From NCBI GenBank assembly GCA_016779445.1, contig JADHNP010000012.1:1-45526 (forward strand): a stretch of 45,526 bases of DNA, written 5' to 3'. This DNA comes from Luminiphilus sp. (GTDB lineage: Bacteria; Pseudomonadota; Gammaproteobacteria; Pseudomonadales; Halieaceae). The number at the start of each line of letters is the position of its first letter. Within the stretch, counting starts at the first letter, position 1. The notes under the pieces were generated by a model. That model was not told the origin of the DNA. It saw only the letters and a list, made by a program, of their open reading frames with translations, and searched no databases. Positions 1 through 7,619 of the stretch are shown in pieces. A program made the position numbers and the translations under genes.

Positions 1-1003
1 GCGATCGACCCCGTGAGCGTGTTGGTGAGGACTCTCCGCGGGACGCCAGCGCTTGCCAAGGCACTCCGAGTGAGGTCTGCATCGCTTCTGCGTCCAGAGT
101 CCGTTTCGGTTGATTGTTGAGCGCTTCAACCATGGCGGCAATATGTTCGGGGGTAGTGCCGCAGCAACCGCCAATAATGGAGGCACCCGCCGCGCGAGCG
201 AATAGTGCATAGTGTGCCATGAGCTCTGGACTGCCATGGAAGTGAATCGCGCCGTTAACATATTGAGGGATACCGCAATTACCTTTCGCAATCACCGGGA
301 TCTCAATGCCAGTCGCTATCATCCCTTGGGTCGAGTCCATCAATTCAGCAGGGCCTACGCCACAATTAGATCCTGCCATGTCGAGGCCAATTTCGACGGC
401 GAAGTGCGCAAAGTCGGCGGGTGTGATGCCCATCATGGAGCGCCGGGCGGTATCGAAAGTCAGGGTCGCACACACGGGTAGACCCGTCGCACGTCCTGCC
501 TCCGCGGCCGCTGCGACCTCTTCGAGTGATGACATGGTTTCGATCCAGATGACCTCTGCACCCCCCTCAGCCAGCGCGAGGGCCTGATCCTTGAAGATCG
601 CCACAGTTTGTTCATGAGTGAGCGATCCCATGGGCTCGAATAGTTCGCCGGTAGGACCGATGCTGCCGGCGACAACCGTGCGCCTTCCGGTGTCATCAAA
701 GTGCCTCTGTGCGGCTGTACGCGCCAGGTTGGCGGCAGCGATATTCAACTCGGCCACGCGATCTTCCGCTTTGTGTAACTTCAACCGCGGCGCATTGGCG
801 CCAAAGCTGTTGGTCAAAATGACGTCTGCACCGGCATTAAGGAAAGCACCATGGAGCCACAGCACATCCTCGGGTCGTTCCACGCACCAGAGATCAGGGG
901 GATAGCCCGCCTCTAGGCCCCGGTCAAAAAAATTAGAGCCGGTTGCCCCGTCCGCGACGCACCAACCCTGTCGGGCAATGATGTCTTCTAGTGGGTTGGT
1001 CAT
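1..1003 (-). CDS. homocysteine S-methyltransferase family protein (3' end outside window)
   Basis: The minus-strand frame opens with ATG at 1003-1001 and stays open to base 1, so the C-terminus lies outside the window. The protein starts MTNPLEDIIARQGWCVADGA and shows the family's early DGATGSN-type motif. Near its visible end it has NCGVGP and GGCCGTTPEHI, the cysteines that bind zinc in Pfam S-methyl_trans enzymes (BHMT, MmuM and the MetH N-terminal domain). The role is transfer of a methyl group from a donor such as S-methylmethionine, betaine or another onium compound to homocysteine in the cytoplasm. The donor cannot be told from sequence. The visible part has no cobalamin domain. It is divergent from the aminotransferase gene. 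The family call is firm; the substrate is unknown. Confidence 0.88.
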   Translation of the reverse strand, partial: MTNPLEDIIARQGWCVADGATGSNFFDRGLEAGYPPDLWCVERPEDVLWLHGAFLNAGADVILTNSFGANAPRLKLHKAEDRVAELNIAAANLARTAAQRHFDDTGRRTVVAGSIGPTGELFEPMGSLTHEQTVAIFKDQALALAEGGAEVIWIETMSSLEEVAAAAEAGRATGLPVCATLTFDTARRSMMGITPADFAHFAVEIGLDMAGSNCGVGPAELMDSTQGMIATGIEIPVIAKGNCGIPQYVNGAIHFHGSPELMAHYALFARAAGASIIGGCCGTTPEHIAAMVEALNNQPKRTLDAEAMQTSLGVPWQALASRGESSPTRSRGRS

Positions 1004-1039
1004 GGAAAGGCCCTGTTGTACGACGAAAAATAACGAGAC

Positions 1040-1049
1040 TATGATCATA
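1040..1049. promoter_or_regulatory. 10-bp palindrome in divergent promoter region
   Basis: TATGATCATA is a perfect 10-bp palindrome in the 165-bp gap between the divergent methyltransferase and aminotransferase genes. It is A/T-rich, as many repressor sites are, but I recognise no regulator consensus. It could be chance. Confidence 0.2.
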
Positions 1050-1168
1050 ACGCCTGATGAATATTTCGTTAACAAAATAGACCGAAAAGCGGTAAAAATA
1101 GGGCCAGAGAAATAGGCTGTTGTCATGGGTCATACTGTGCCCGTGGTGTTGGATCGGGGAAAAGGATC

Positions 1169-2332
1169 ATGCGCACAGAAAATCATGCCGAGTATGCCGA
1201 GCACGCCCTTGCGCTACTGAGTAGTGACACGATGAAGCGGATGACCTTCAGTCGTCGTCAGGCGCTTCAGGGCATGTTGTTGGGCGCAGCGGGGATGTCG
1301 TTATCGCTGGAGTCGTTTGGACAAATTACAATTCCACCAGGGGAGATTCGATTAATCTTTAACGAGAACCCCTATGGCCCAAGCCCCAAAGCGCTTGCAG
1401 AGGTGGCTAAAATTTTGCCAAAGACCGCTTATTACCCTGATGATATTGAAGGCGAACTGATCGACCTGTTTATGGAGCGACTTCGACTGGATCGGGACCA
1501 GCTCTTTTTGGCTTCGGGATCTAACGAGGGGCTGCAGGCCGCCATGCTGGCCTTCGGCAAGCAGGGCAAGATCTTGTCTCCGAGTCTGACCTACTCGGAA
1601 CACCTGCTTTATGCCGAGAATCTCGGTATCGAAGTAGAAAGAGTGCCGCTGAGGGCGGATATGGCGATTGACCTAGAAGCCATGGCGCGAGCGGTGGATG
1701 ACTCCGTCAGCCTCGTCTATCTCTGCAATCCCAATAATCCCACTGGTATGGCGATTGACGGTGACGAGCTCCGATCTTTTTGTCGAGAGGTGAGCGCCAA
1801 GGTTCCTATAATGATTGATGAGGCATACAGCGAGCTCACTGATAAGCCCGATTACACCTCCATGGTGGACCTTGTTCGTAGTGGCGCCAATATTCTGTTA
1901 ACACGAACGTTCTCCAAAATATTTGGTATGGCCGGTCTCCGAGTGGGGTATGGAATGGGGCACCCAGATATCGTCAAGGTTGTGAGAGACCATGTAATGG
2001 CGTGGCCAAATGGCGTAGGACTCTATGCGGCCTATCACAGTTATTTGGACGAAGATTTCATTGCCTTCTCTCGCGAAAAAATATTACAGGGTCGTGAGAT
2101 GGTTAACTCGACATTCCGTCGTCATGGGATAGAGCCACTCCCGTCTCAAACAAATTTTGTCTGCGCCGACATTGGACACGATGCGGATGTTTTCAAAGAG
2201 CAATTGGCTTCACGTAATGTGATCATTCGTGGCTCATATGACGACTACAGCACTTTCTCTCGCGTTAGCATGGGACGAATTGAGGATCTAGAGGTATTTG
2301 ATCGCGCGGTGACAGAGATCTGGGGTGGTTGA
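1169..2332 (+). CDS. Tat-exported HisC-like PLP aminotransferase
   Basis: This is a fold-type I PLP aminotransferase (class I/II, histidinol-phosphate aminotransferase-like). The core motifs are CNPNNPTG (about 186-193), IDEAY (D217) and TFSKIFGMAGLRVGYG, with K250 as the PLP lysine. The N-terminus carries a twin-arginine signal: RR at 29-30 in FSRRQAL followed by a hydrophobic stretch ending near SFGQ. This suggests export of the folded holoenzyme to the periplasm. I chose the first ATG because GGGGAAAAGGA sits just upstream; an internal ATG at 1232 would shorten the leader but keep the RR motif. Exported aminotransferases of this type occur in other bacteria, but their substrates are largely unknown. 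No his genes are nearby, so a role in histidine biosynthesis is unlikely. Confidence 0.85.
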   Translation: MRTENHAEYAEHALALLSSDTMKRMTFSRRQALQGMLLGAAGMSLSLESFGQITIPPGEIRLIFNENPYGPSPKALAEVAKILPKTAYYPDDIEGELIDLFMERLRLDRDQLFLASGSNEGLQAAMLAFGKQGKILSPSLTYSEHLLYAENLGIEVERVPLRADMAIDLEAMARAVDDSVSLVYLCNPNNPTGMAIDGDELRSFCREVSAKVPIMIDEAYSELTDKPDYTSMVDLVRSGANILLTRTFSKIFGMAGLRVGYGMGHPDIVKVVRDHVMAWPNGVGLYAAYHSYLDEDFIAFSREKILQGREMVNSTFRRHGIEPLPSQTNFVCADIGHDADVFKEQLASRNVIIRGSYDDYSTFSRVSMGRIEDLEVFDRAVTEIWGG

Positions 2333-2498
2333 TCCGTTCGTTGAAGGCTACTGTCGCCTTTTATTTATTGTTGTGATGTTTTAAGTAGGGCAAGATCGGC
2401 GATGAGACGCGGGCTTTCCGACGCTGTATCTAGCGCGGAATAACGGTTCGGGGTAAAAGCCTTATGAGCGCCTCTGAGAGACACACGTCTGGTTGCAT

Positions 2499-2523
2499 GC
2501 GCCAATCGTCAGGACAATTGCGC
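2499..2523 (+). repeat. imperfect inverted repeat upstream of cyclase gene
   Basis: GCGCCAATCGTC and GACAATTGCGC form an imperfect hairpin (one bulge, one mismatch, very short loop) about 55 bases before the cyclase start. It lies in the 246-bp gap after the aminotransferase gene, which shows no other gene. It could be an operator or a 5' UTR structure; weak evidence. Confidence 0.18.
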
Positions 2524-2578
2524 GGTTGTTTCACATTACATCGGTAGAGAGTGTTAATAATTGAGGGGACGGGCTTAA

Positions 2579-3589
2579 ATGGAAACGGATATTTTTGGGC
2601 AGGAAGCCAAGATACTGGCGGCTGCGAAGCAGATGATGGATGAGGGAGCGGCTTCTTCTGAGGACTACGCGGCCTTGACAACCCAGTACGGTAAACTCCT
2701 GCGCACTACCAAAAGAATTATCAAGCTAAGCGATAAAAATGAGCAGAGGCTCAATGAGTTAAAGCAGGAAGCGCAGGATACTAATACCCAGCTCGAGGGC
2801 ATGTCGTCACAATTATCTAAGTTTCTATCGCCGCAGTTGTATAACTCTATTTTTTCAGGCTCTAGGGCGGGCACTCGGGTTACCAGACGTAAGAAGCTCA
2901 CGGTATTCTTTTCCGACCTGTGCGGGTTTACCAACTTTGTAGAAAGCATGGAGTCAGAGGACGTAACGAATCTCCTGAACCTGTACCTTGAATCCATGAC
3001 AACCATCGCGCTCGACTATGGTGCGACGATCGATAAGTACATTGGCGACGGCATCATGCTCTTTTTTGGGGATCCTGAAACCAAAGGGCTCAAAGAAGAT
3101 GCCACGAGTTGTGTCAAGATGGGCCTCGATATGCTTAAAGAGCTCGATAATCTATCGGATCAGTGGGTGAACTATGGGATGCGAGAGCCCTTACAGATGC
3201 GCATCGGCATTGATACCGGCTTTGCAACTGTGGGGAATTTTGGCAGTGAATCGAGGTTGGACTACACCGCAATCGGTTCGGCAGTGAATCGAGCCTCGAG
3301 ACTGGAAACGGCAGCCGATCATGGCTCTATTTTTATATCCGAAGATACTTATAACCTGGTGAGGGAATCGATAGATGCTATTGAATTAGAGCCCATTCAC
3401 CTCAAAGGTATTGGCGAGTTCAAAGCGCGAAAGGTATTGGGAACAATAGATTCACAGACTATTTCGGTGAATTTTGGCAAGCGAAACCTTTCGTTAGTGC
3501 TCGATCGTATGTCGCAAGATGATTTAACGTTAACGAAATCCAGCCTTGTTCAGGCCCTGAGGGAGTTGGAGGAGTTTCAGGGGGAATAG
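2579..3589 (+). CDS. class III adenylate/guanylate cyclase with N-terminal coiled coil (SiaD-position effector)
   Basis: The 336-residue protein has a Glu/Gln/Lys-rich, probably coiled-coil N-terminus (about 1-90) and a class III nucleotide cyclase domain (about 105-290). Visible catalytic features are metal Asp113 in FFSDLCGFT and Asp157 in KYIGDGIMLFFG, K153 as the likely purine-specifying lysine, T230 in LDYTAIGSAVNRASRLE, and N237 and R241 as the transition-state pair. Lys/Thr pairing is typical of class IIIb adenylate cyclases, so cAMP is the likely product. No membrane segment is seen. The start is supported by GAGGGGAC upstream. The gene converges on a siaA/siaC/siaB-like operon. The N-terminal LLRTTKRIIKLSDKNEQRLN segment resembles, from memory, the SiaC-binding region of SiaD-type cyclases. 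I infer that this cyclase is the module's output enzyme. Confidence 0.9.
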   Translation: METDIFGQEAKILAAAKQMMDEGAASSEDYAALTTQYGKLLRTTKRIIKLSDKNEQRLNELKQEAQDTNTQLEGMSSQLSKFLSPQLYNSIFSGSRAGTRVTRRKKLTVFFSDLCGFTNFVESMESEDVTNLLNLYLESMTTIALDYGATIDKYIGDGIMLFFGDPETKGLKEDATSCVKMGLDMLKELDNLSDQWVNYGMREPLQMRIGIDTGFATVGNFGSESRLDYTAIGSAVNRASRLETAADHGSIFISEDTYNLVRESIDAIELEPIHLKGIGEFKARKVLGTIDSQTISVNFGKRNLSLVLDRMSQDDLTLTKSSLVQALRELEEFQGE

Positions 3590-3592
3590 CCC

Positions 3593-3630
3593 TCTATCGA
3601 GTAGCTTTTATTTTACCCAGCCTCGATAGA
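3593..3630. terminator. inverted repeat between convergent genes, possible bidirectional terminator
   Basis: TCTATCGAG (3593-3601) and CTCGATAGA (3622-3630) form a perfect 9-bp stem around a 20-base loop. It starts 4 bases after the cyclase stop and overlaps the end of the siaB-like gene. The convergent position suits a shared terminator, but the loop is long and there is no clean U tract. Confidence 0.35.
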
Positions 3631-4153
3631 CGAAAAGCGCACCGTCGTCGGATTCGACAAAGTCAAACTCGAACTTTTTGACTCTGCGGGCCATCTCGAT
3701 AAAACCCAATCCTGCGCCGCGAGAATCCTCTGGCGGGCCTTCTCTGAGTCTTTTTTTGTAGAGATCGCGAAGCTCCTTTTGATCCTTGACGCTAAGATCT
3801 ACGAGAGTCGCTTCTAGAATATCCTTTTTTGATGGGTCGACTACATTGACCGCTTCGATCAGAAAGCCATCTTCTGCAATGCTGATGGCAATAGTGCCTA
3901 TGCTGTCTCCCGTTGCCTTGGTCTTGTGGTGAGAGTACCGAATAATATTTTGTGCTTGCTCTATAAATACGCCGAACACGCGTTTAGCCACGATTTCTTC
4001 GGTCTCCTTGTCAGACAGCTGGTGTCGGACGGGGTTGGAAATAGTTGTCAGGAGATCCTCGGTCAGTGGCCCGGAATAGCAAAATAGGGTCTTCCTCTCT
4101 TGCATAAAACTATGCAATTCAACCGTGTCTTGGCTCGCAATATTGTCTGTCAT
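3608..4153 (-). CDS. siaB: SiaB-like protein kinase (GHKL-type ATPase fold)
   Basis: The 181-residue soluble protein matches the SiaB family. It has an N-box-like helix FIEQAQNIIRYSHH (E65, N69), a G1-like FLIEAVNVVD and a G2-like GAGLGFIEMARR (146-156), the ATP-binding elements of anti-sigma-factor-type GHKL kinases. In Pseudomonas aeruginosa SiaB phosphorylates SiaC, which stops SiaC activating its cyclase partner. Here the gene follows the siaC-like gene by 43 bases on the same strand and is last in the operon. GAGGAAAAGGAAA precedes the ATG. The family assignment rests on size, motifs and gene order. Confidence 0.82.
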   Translation of the reverse strand: MTDNIASQDTVELHSFMQERKTLFCYSGPLTEDLLTTISNPVRHQLSDKETEEIVAKRVFGVFIEQAQNIIRYSHHKTKATGDSIGTIAISIAEDGFLIEAVNVVDPSKKDILEATLVDLSVKDQKELRDLYKKRLREGPPEDSRGAGLGFIEMARRVKKFEFDFVESDDGALFVYRGWVK

Positions 4154-4196
4154 TTTCCTTTTCCTCGAATAATACGTCGCTATTCAGGAATTACTT

Positions 4197-4568
4197 TTAC
4201 GCCTGCTCGACCATCACCATGTTGTACGAGCACGCAGAGACATCCTCTTCAAAATCCTCTCCGGCCTCTTGCATCGTGTCATCCTCGGCACGGTATCGCC
4301 AGTTGACAGTGATGCTTTTCCCGCCTTCGGCGCTTTCTTCCAAAAACTCAAAGAAATCAAACAAAAATTTAGCTGAGGAGCTGTTGAAATAGTAGAGCTC
4401 TATATCGACTACAAACCCGCCTTCATCGTTGCCGAGACATTCCTCAAGCGCCTTCAGAATGGGATCAGACCACTCAGAAATATTCTCTGGGTAACATTCA
4501 CCACGAATGAGGCATGATGTAGGCGTCAGTTCAACCTGAGGTGTTCGCTGACCGGCTTCAAAAATCAT
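4197..4568 (-). CDS. siaC: SiaC-like switch protein (DUF1987)
   Basis: The 123-residue protein has the SiaC/DUF1987 layout: an N-terminal strand pair, GECYPENISEWSDPI, then YYFNSSSAKFLFDFFEFLEE with the phosphorylation site region, and a C-terminal strand ending in a DTMQEAGEDFEEDV tail. In P. aeruginosa the unphosphorylated protein binds and activates the diguanylate cyclase SiaD, and SiaB and SiaA set its phosphorylation. The start overlaps the end of the siaA-like gene by 4 bases, which suggests translational coupling, and GGAGA lies 7 bases upstream. The expected phospho-site carries serines (S63-S65) where I recall threonine in Pseudomonas. The probable partner here is the adenylate-cyclase-like protein next door. 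Confidence 0.82.
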   Translation of the reverse strand: MIFEAGQRTPQVELTPTSCLIRGECYPENISEWSDPILKALEECLGNDEGGFVVDIELYYFNSSSAKFLFDFFEFLEESAEGGKSITVNWRYRAEDDTMQEAGEDFEEDVSACSYNMVMVEQA

Positions 4569-6820
4569 GAGTCTTCTCCGACTACTGATACTGTACTTAA
4601 TTCGCTGTCGTCCTCAATCAGCGAGAAAGCAAGCAAGGTTAAATCATCTCGGAATGGCGCATCACCCCGATATAAATTCACACTACGCATTATATTTTTA
4701 ACGATCGTGGACGGCGTTTTTTCTAATGATTCTCTCAAGATCTTGATGACCCGTCGTCGACCGAAGGCAATAGGCTTTTCTTCAGGGCTCATAACATCGG
4801 TAATGCCATCTGTGAGCATGACAAAAGCACCTACTGGCGAGCTTATTTCATGGGTAGTGAAGCTGAAGTCAGCGGCCATTCTAGTGGAGCCCACAGATTT
4901 TCGATCTCCGCTTACCTCTGTTGCGCCTGTGCCATTGACATTAAAAATCGACGATTTTGCGCCCGCAAATTCGAGCTTTTGTTCTTTTCGGTAGTATATG
5001 CAGACGCCGCCGTCAAAGCCCTCTTCGCTGGTATTCTTTTGATCTGAGCGCGAGAGGGTTTCTTTCAATAATTCATTGACTGCGGTGAGATAGTTGCCGG
5101 CACTTTGGTAGTTTTTGGCATCGATCGCCTTGTCCAAGTGACTTCGAGCGATGATAGACAGGAAGGCGCCGGGCACACCGTGCCCTGTGCAATCCACTAC
5201 CGCGATATAGACTCGATCGGGGTAGTCTTTGATGAAGTAAATGTCTCCGCCAACCAGATCTCGAGGCTGCCATTCGACATTGATGTCGAAGTCGCCCGGC
5301 ATGGTCTTGGGCAGCAGCGCGTTTTGTAGCTTAGCTGCGTAACGAATAGAGCTGTTGATCTCATCTTTGGCAGCAACCAGTTCATGAGTGCGGGCATCGA
5401 TCAACGTCCCGACTTCGTCAGACATTCTGGAGAACGCTTTGGACATCACTTCTATCGAGGCGCGCTCCTTTTCCTCATCGCTACCTGATGAGACAGTGTC
5501 CCGCATGGCACTGATTTCCTCTTTGAGCATATCTCTGGCTTGACCTTCAAGCTGCTCGGCGAGGGAGGCCATTTTTTCAAACATGATTTGATCACGCTCG
5601 TCTCGTCTTTTCGCCCGATCCCGCCTTTGTACTTCTGCCTCTTGACGGTGATGTCGGTACTCATCAATGGTGCTCTGGAGTCGACTGACCTCGTCATTTT
5701 TTGAAGAAAGCAGCCCTGCATTGGTGGGCATCTCGACAGACAGATCGCCCTCACCCATTTTTTCTAGGAGATGAATGGCGTCCAAAATTCGGTTGAATGA
5801 GGAGGTGGTCATGAGAAACACTAACCCAAGAATGACCAGAGATACAGCCGCAAAAATCATGACGGCGGTTGTCTCTGCTTCTTTCAGTGTGGCGAGCAAT
5901 TCACCCTGATCATCAAAGATCAGAATTCGTAGGTCACTGGCCCTGATTTCCTTACTGAAAGGGATGGAAGAAACGCGAGTGCCTTCTTTCTCGGCGATAA
6001 AGCTGTAAGAGTAAGTTCCCGTTTCGGTAGCGTGGGACAGCCCGGCTCGAATCAATGTGTTGAGTTCGGGACTGCGCTCCTCTCCATAATAATCGTGAAC
6101 AGTGAGCGCTTTCTCGCCGATAGCGATAGCGGTTTCGATTTCAAAGTTTTCAGAAAACTGCTCCAGGCTATCGATAACGTTTCGGCCCACGACAACCATA
6201 GCGATTAAATCGTCGCCCGTGCTCATCAATGGAAATGCCAATGTGTCATTGATTGAGACCGGTTGTTCTCCAGATAGATCGCTGATCTGAGTAACGCGCC
6301 TCACAGAGCCGTTTTCGAGTGAACTGGCGAATGACCCGAATTTCAGAAAATAGTCGGGCTGTGCCGATTCAGCACAGGGATCTACACCAACAAGATACAG
6401 ACTGGATTCGCAGTAAAGCTGCAAGCCTCTTTTGTCATAGGCAATGGCGAATGTGATCTGTTCTTCCATGATGGCGTCAGAAAAAACCTGTTCAAACAAC
6501 CCTTCAGCGGTCTCAGCGTCTTTTTCTAGAATTGCCGTAAAGAGCGGGTTTTCACCATCTGATTCTTCGAATGGGTCTAATTCCGGGTCCCAGAAGTTAG
6601 CATTCCTTTCAGAGCCGTCCATGGGGTCGTATGCCAGTAAATTGCTGACAAACTGTGTGTCCATATTGCTAAACCAAGCAGAGGAATGCGCGGTAAGGCT
6701 CTCATCTGAGCTGTACTGTCCATGCGCACTATTCGTCTGAAGCGAGGAGTAGAGATTTGCGGCGAAAAGAATGCCAATACCTAACAAGATGATTAGCAGC
6801 ATTTTGCTTTTTATCGTCAT
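4565..6820 (-). CDS. siaA: SiaA-like membrane sensor PP2C/SpoIIE phosphatase
   Basis: The 751-residue sensor has TM1 (about 7-25), a large periplasmic region (about 26-315, probably CACHE-like), TM2 (about 318-338), a HAMP region (about 340-395), a charged coiled coil to about 490 and a C-terminal SpoIIE/PP2C phosphatase domain (about 505-740). Metal-binding signatures are DLVGGDIYF (D526), VVDCTGHGVPGAF (D543), MLTDGITD and FRDDLTLLAF. By analogy with P. aeruginosa it would dephosphorylate the SiaC-like protein in response to an extracytoplasmic signal. The periplasmic part has two cysteines (about C137 and C149) that could form a disulfide. It follows a TonB-domain gene by 13 bases and overlaps the siaC-like gene. 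The ligand is unknown. Confidence 0.9.
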   Translation of the reverse strand: MTIKSKMLLIILLGIGILFAANLYSSLQTNSAHGQYSSDESLTAHSSAWFSNMDTQFVSNLLAYDPMDGSERNANFWDPELDPFEESDGENPLFTAILEKDAETAEGLFEQVFSDAIMEEQITFAIAYDKRGLQLYCESSLYLVGVDPCAESAQPDYFLKFGSFASSLENGSVRRVTQISDLSGEQPVSINDTLAFPLMSTGDDLIAMVVVGRNVIDSLEQFSENFEIETAIAIGEKALTVHDYYGEERSPELNTLIRAGLSHATETGTYSYSFIAEKEGTRVSSIPFSKEIRASDLRILIFDDQGELLATLKEAETTAVMIFAAVSLVILGLVFLMTTSSFNRILDAIHLLEKMGEGDLSVEMPTNAGLLSSKNDEVSRLQSTIDEYRHHRQEAEVQRRDRAKRRDERDQIMFEKMASLAEQLEGQARDMLKEEISAMRDTVSSGSDEEKERASIEVMSKAFSRMSDEVGTLIDARTHELVAAKDEINSSIRYAAKLQNALLPKTMPGDFDINVEWQPRDLVGGDIYFIKDYPDRVYIAVVDCTGHGVPGAFLSIIARSHLDKAIDAKNYQSAGNYLTAVNELLKETLSRSDQKNTSEEGFDGGVCIYYRKEQKLEFAGAKSSIFNVNGTGATEVSGDRKSVGSTRMAADFSFTTHEISSPVGAFVMLTDGITDVMSPEEKPIAFGRRRVIKILRESLEKTPSTIVKNIMRSVNLYRGDAPFRDDLTLLAFSLIEDDSELSTVSVVGEDS

Positions 6821-6833
6821 GACAGGTGCTCGC

Positions 6834-7226
6834 CTACTTTTGAAGCTGGAACTGAACGCGGAACTTGATATCGCTTGTCAAAATTCGATTTCCATCCTCT
6901 TCGGGCACGTCAAAGTCCATACCTTTAACAAATTTCAAAGCTGATTTATCAAACATTAGCCTGGGTTGGCTCTCAATTACTCTCAAATCAATGAGTTCAC
7001 CTTCAGCGGACAAGTCGAAGCCAACAGTCACGAACCCCTCGACGCCCAAACGTTCTGCCCGCCGAGGATATTTCAGACTAGGGGTTTTTTTGATTTCAAC
7101 GACAACTTCGTTGCCGGCCGGAGATGTGCCCTTGACGCTTGCTGCAAATGAGGGAATGGCACTGAACAAGCATATTGCCAGGAGTAGTCGTGTGTTCAGC
7201 GCCAGTAGTTTTGTTTTGTTGTACAT
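6834..7226 (-). CDS. small exported TonB C-terminal-domain protein
   Basis: From the ATG at 7226 the protein has 130 residues: a signal peptide or anchor (RLLLAICLFSAIPSFAA) followed almost at once by a TonB C-terminal fold (SLKYPRRAERLGVEGFVTVG, then AEGELIDLRVIESQPR). The typical Pro-rich spacer of true TonB is missing, so it is unlikely to span the periplasm. It may instead be a periplasmic or outer-membrane adaptor. A longer reading from 7319 exists, but the signal peptide begins properly only at 7226, and AAGG precedes it. It is the first gene of the run tonB-like, siaA, siaC, siaB and stands 13 bases before siaA, so it may help the sensor perceive its signal. Confidence 0.75.
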   Translation of the reverse strand: MYNKTKLLALNTRLLLAICLFSAIPSFAASVKGTSPAGNEVVVEIKKTPSLKYPRRAERLGVEGFVTVGFDLSAEGELIDLRVIESQPRLMFDKSALKFVKGMDFDVPEEDGNRILTSDIKFRVQFQLQK

Positions 7227-7619
7227 GAGTTTATCCAACCTTCGAGTCGTTATTTGAGGCACAGCGTAGTATCGTCGTTGAGTGCTGGCCGAAATCTTTC
7301 TAAATGTCTGCCAAAGCAAAATCCCATACCCTTAATATCAGCGAGTTGCGCGCCAAAAAATCTGGTCGATGTATCAGCTATCGCACCGAATGTCGATGGG
7401 CGTGACGTTATAGCGGTAGAGAGTATTTTTCAACCTTGCGATTGCTCTGTGACGCAATTAATTACGCAAGGTAAAGTCTGGCGCGCTAAAATGATGCGAT
7501 GCGCGCCACGCTGGTGCACAAAGAAAAGTGGCGCTTCGCCATATTCAACCTGCATTCATTACTAGGAAGAACAAATACCGCTTGATTTAGCTAATGCCCT
7601 CACTTAGCATCACGCCACC
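7227..7619. promoter_or_regulatory. 393-bp divergent intergenic region with leader structure
   Basis: No convincing gene is seen here; an open frame of about 103 codons from 7254 has no family character. On the plus side it would hold the promoter and leader of the metal-uptake genes. It contains a direct repeat ACGCAA at 7452-7457 and 7464-7469 flanking AATTAATT-like sequence, a strong inverted repeat at 7479-7508 and a short hairpin at 7529-7541. I looked for a Zur palindrome and found no convincing one. Confidence 0.45.
7479..7508 (+). promoter_or_regulatory. GC-rich hairpin in metal-uptake leader
   Basis: TGGCGCGC (7479-7486) and GCGCGCCA (7501-7508) are perfect 8-bp inverted arms around a 14-base loop. 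A second hairpin, TGGCG-CTT-CGCCA, follows at 7529-7541. Both lie before the small exported protein and the receptor gene. No U tract follows, so control of translation or RNA stability is as likely as attenuation, and a protein-binding site is also possible. Confidence 0.35.

Noticed and set aside
7380-7450. possible Zur box near GACGTTATAGCGGTAGAG
   Set aside because: Only one half resembles the site; no inverted second half.
7254-7565. plus-strand frame of about 103 codons
   Set aside because: No family features, Cys/Ser-rich chance-like composition, and it overlaps the leader hairpins.
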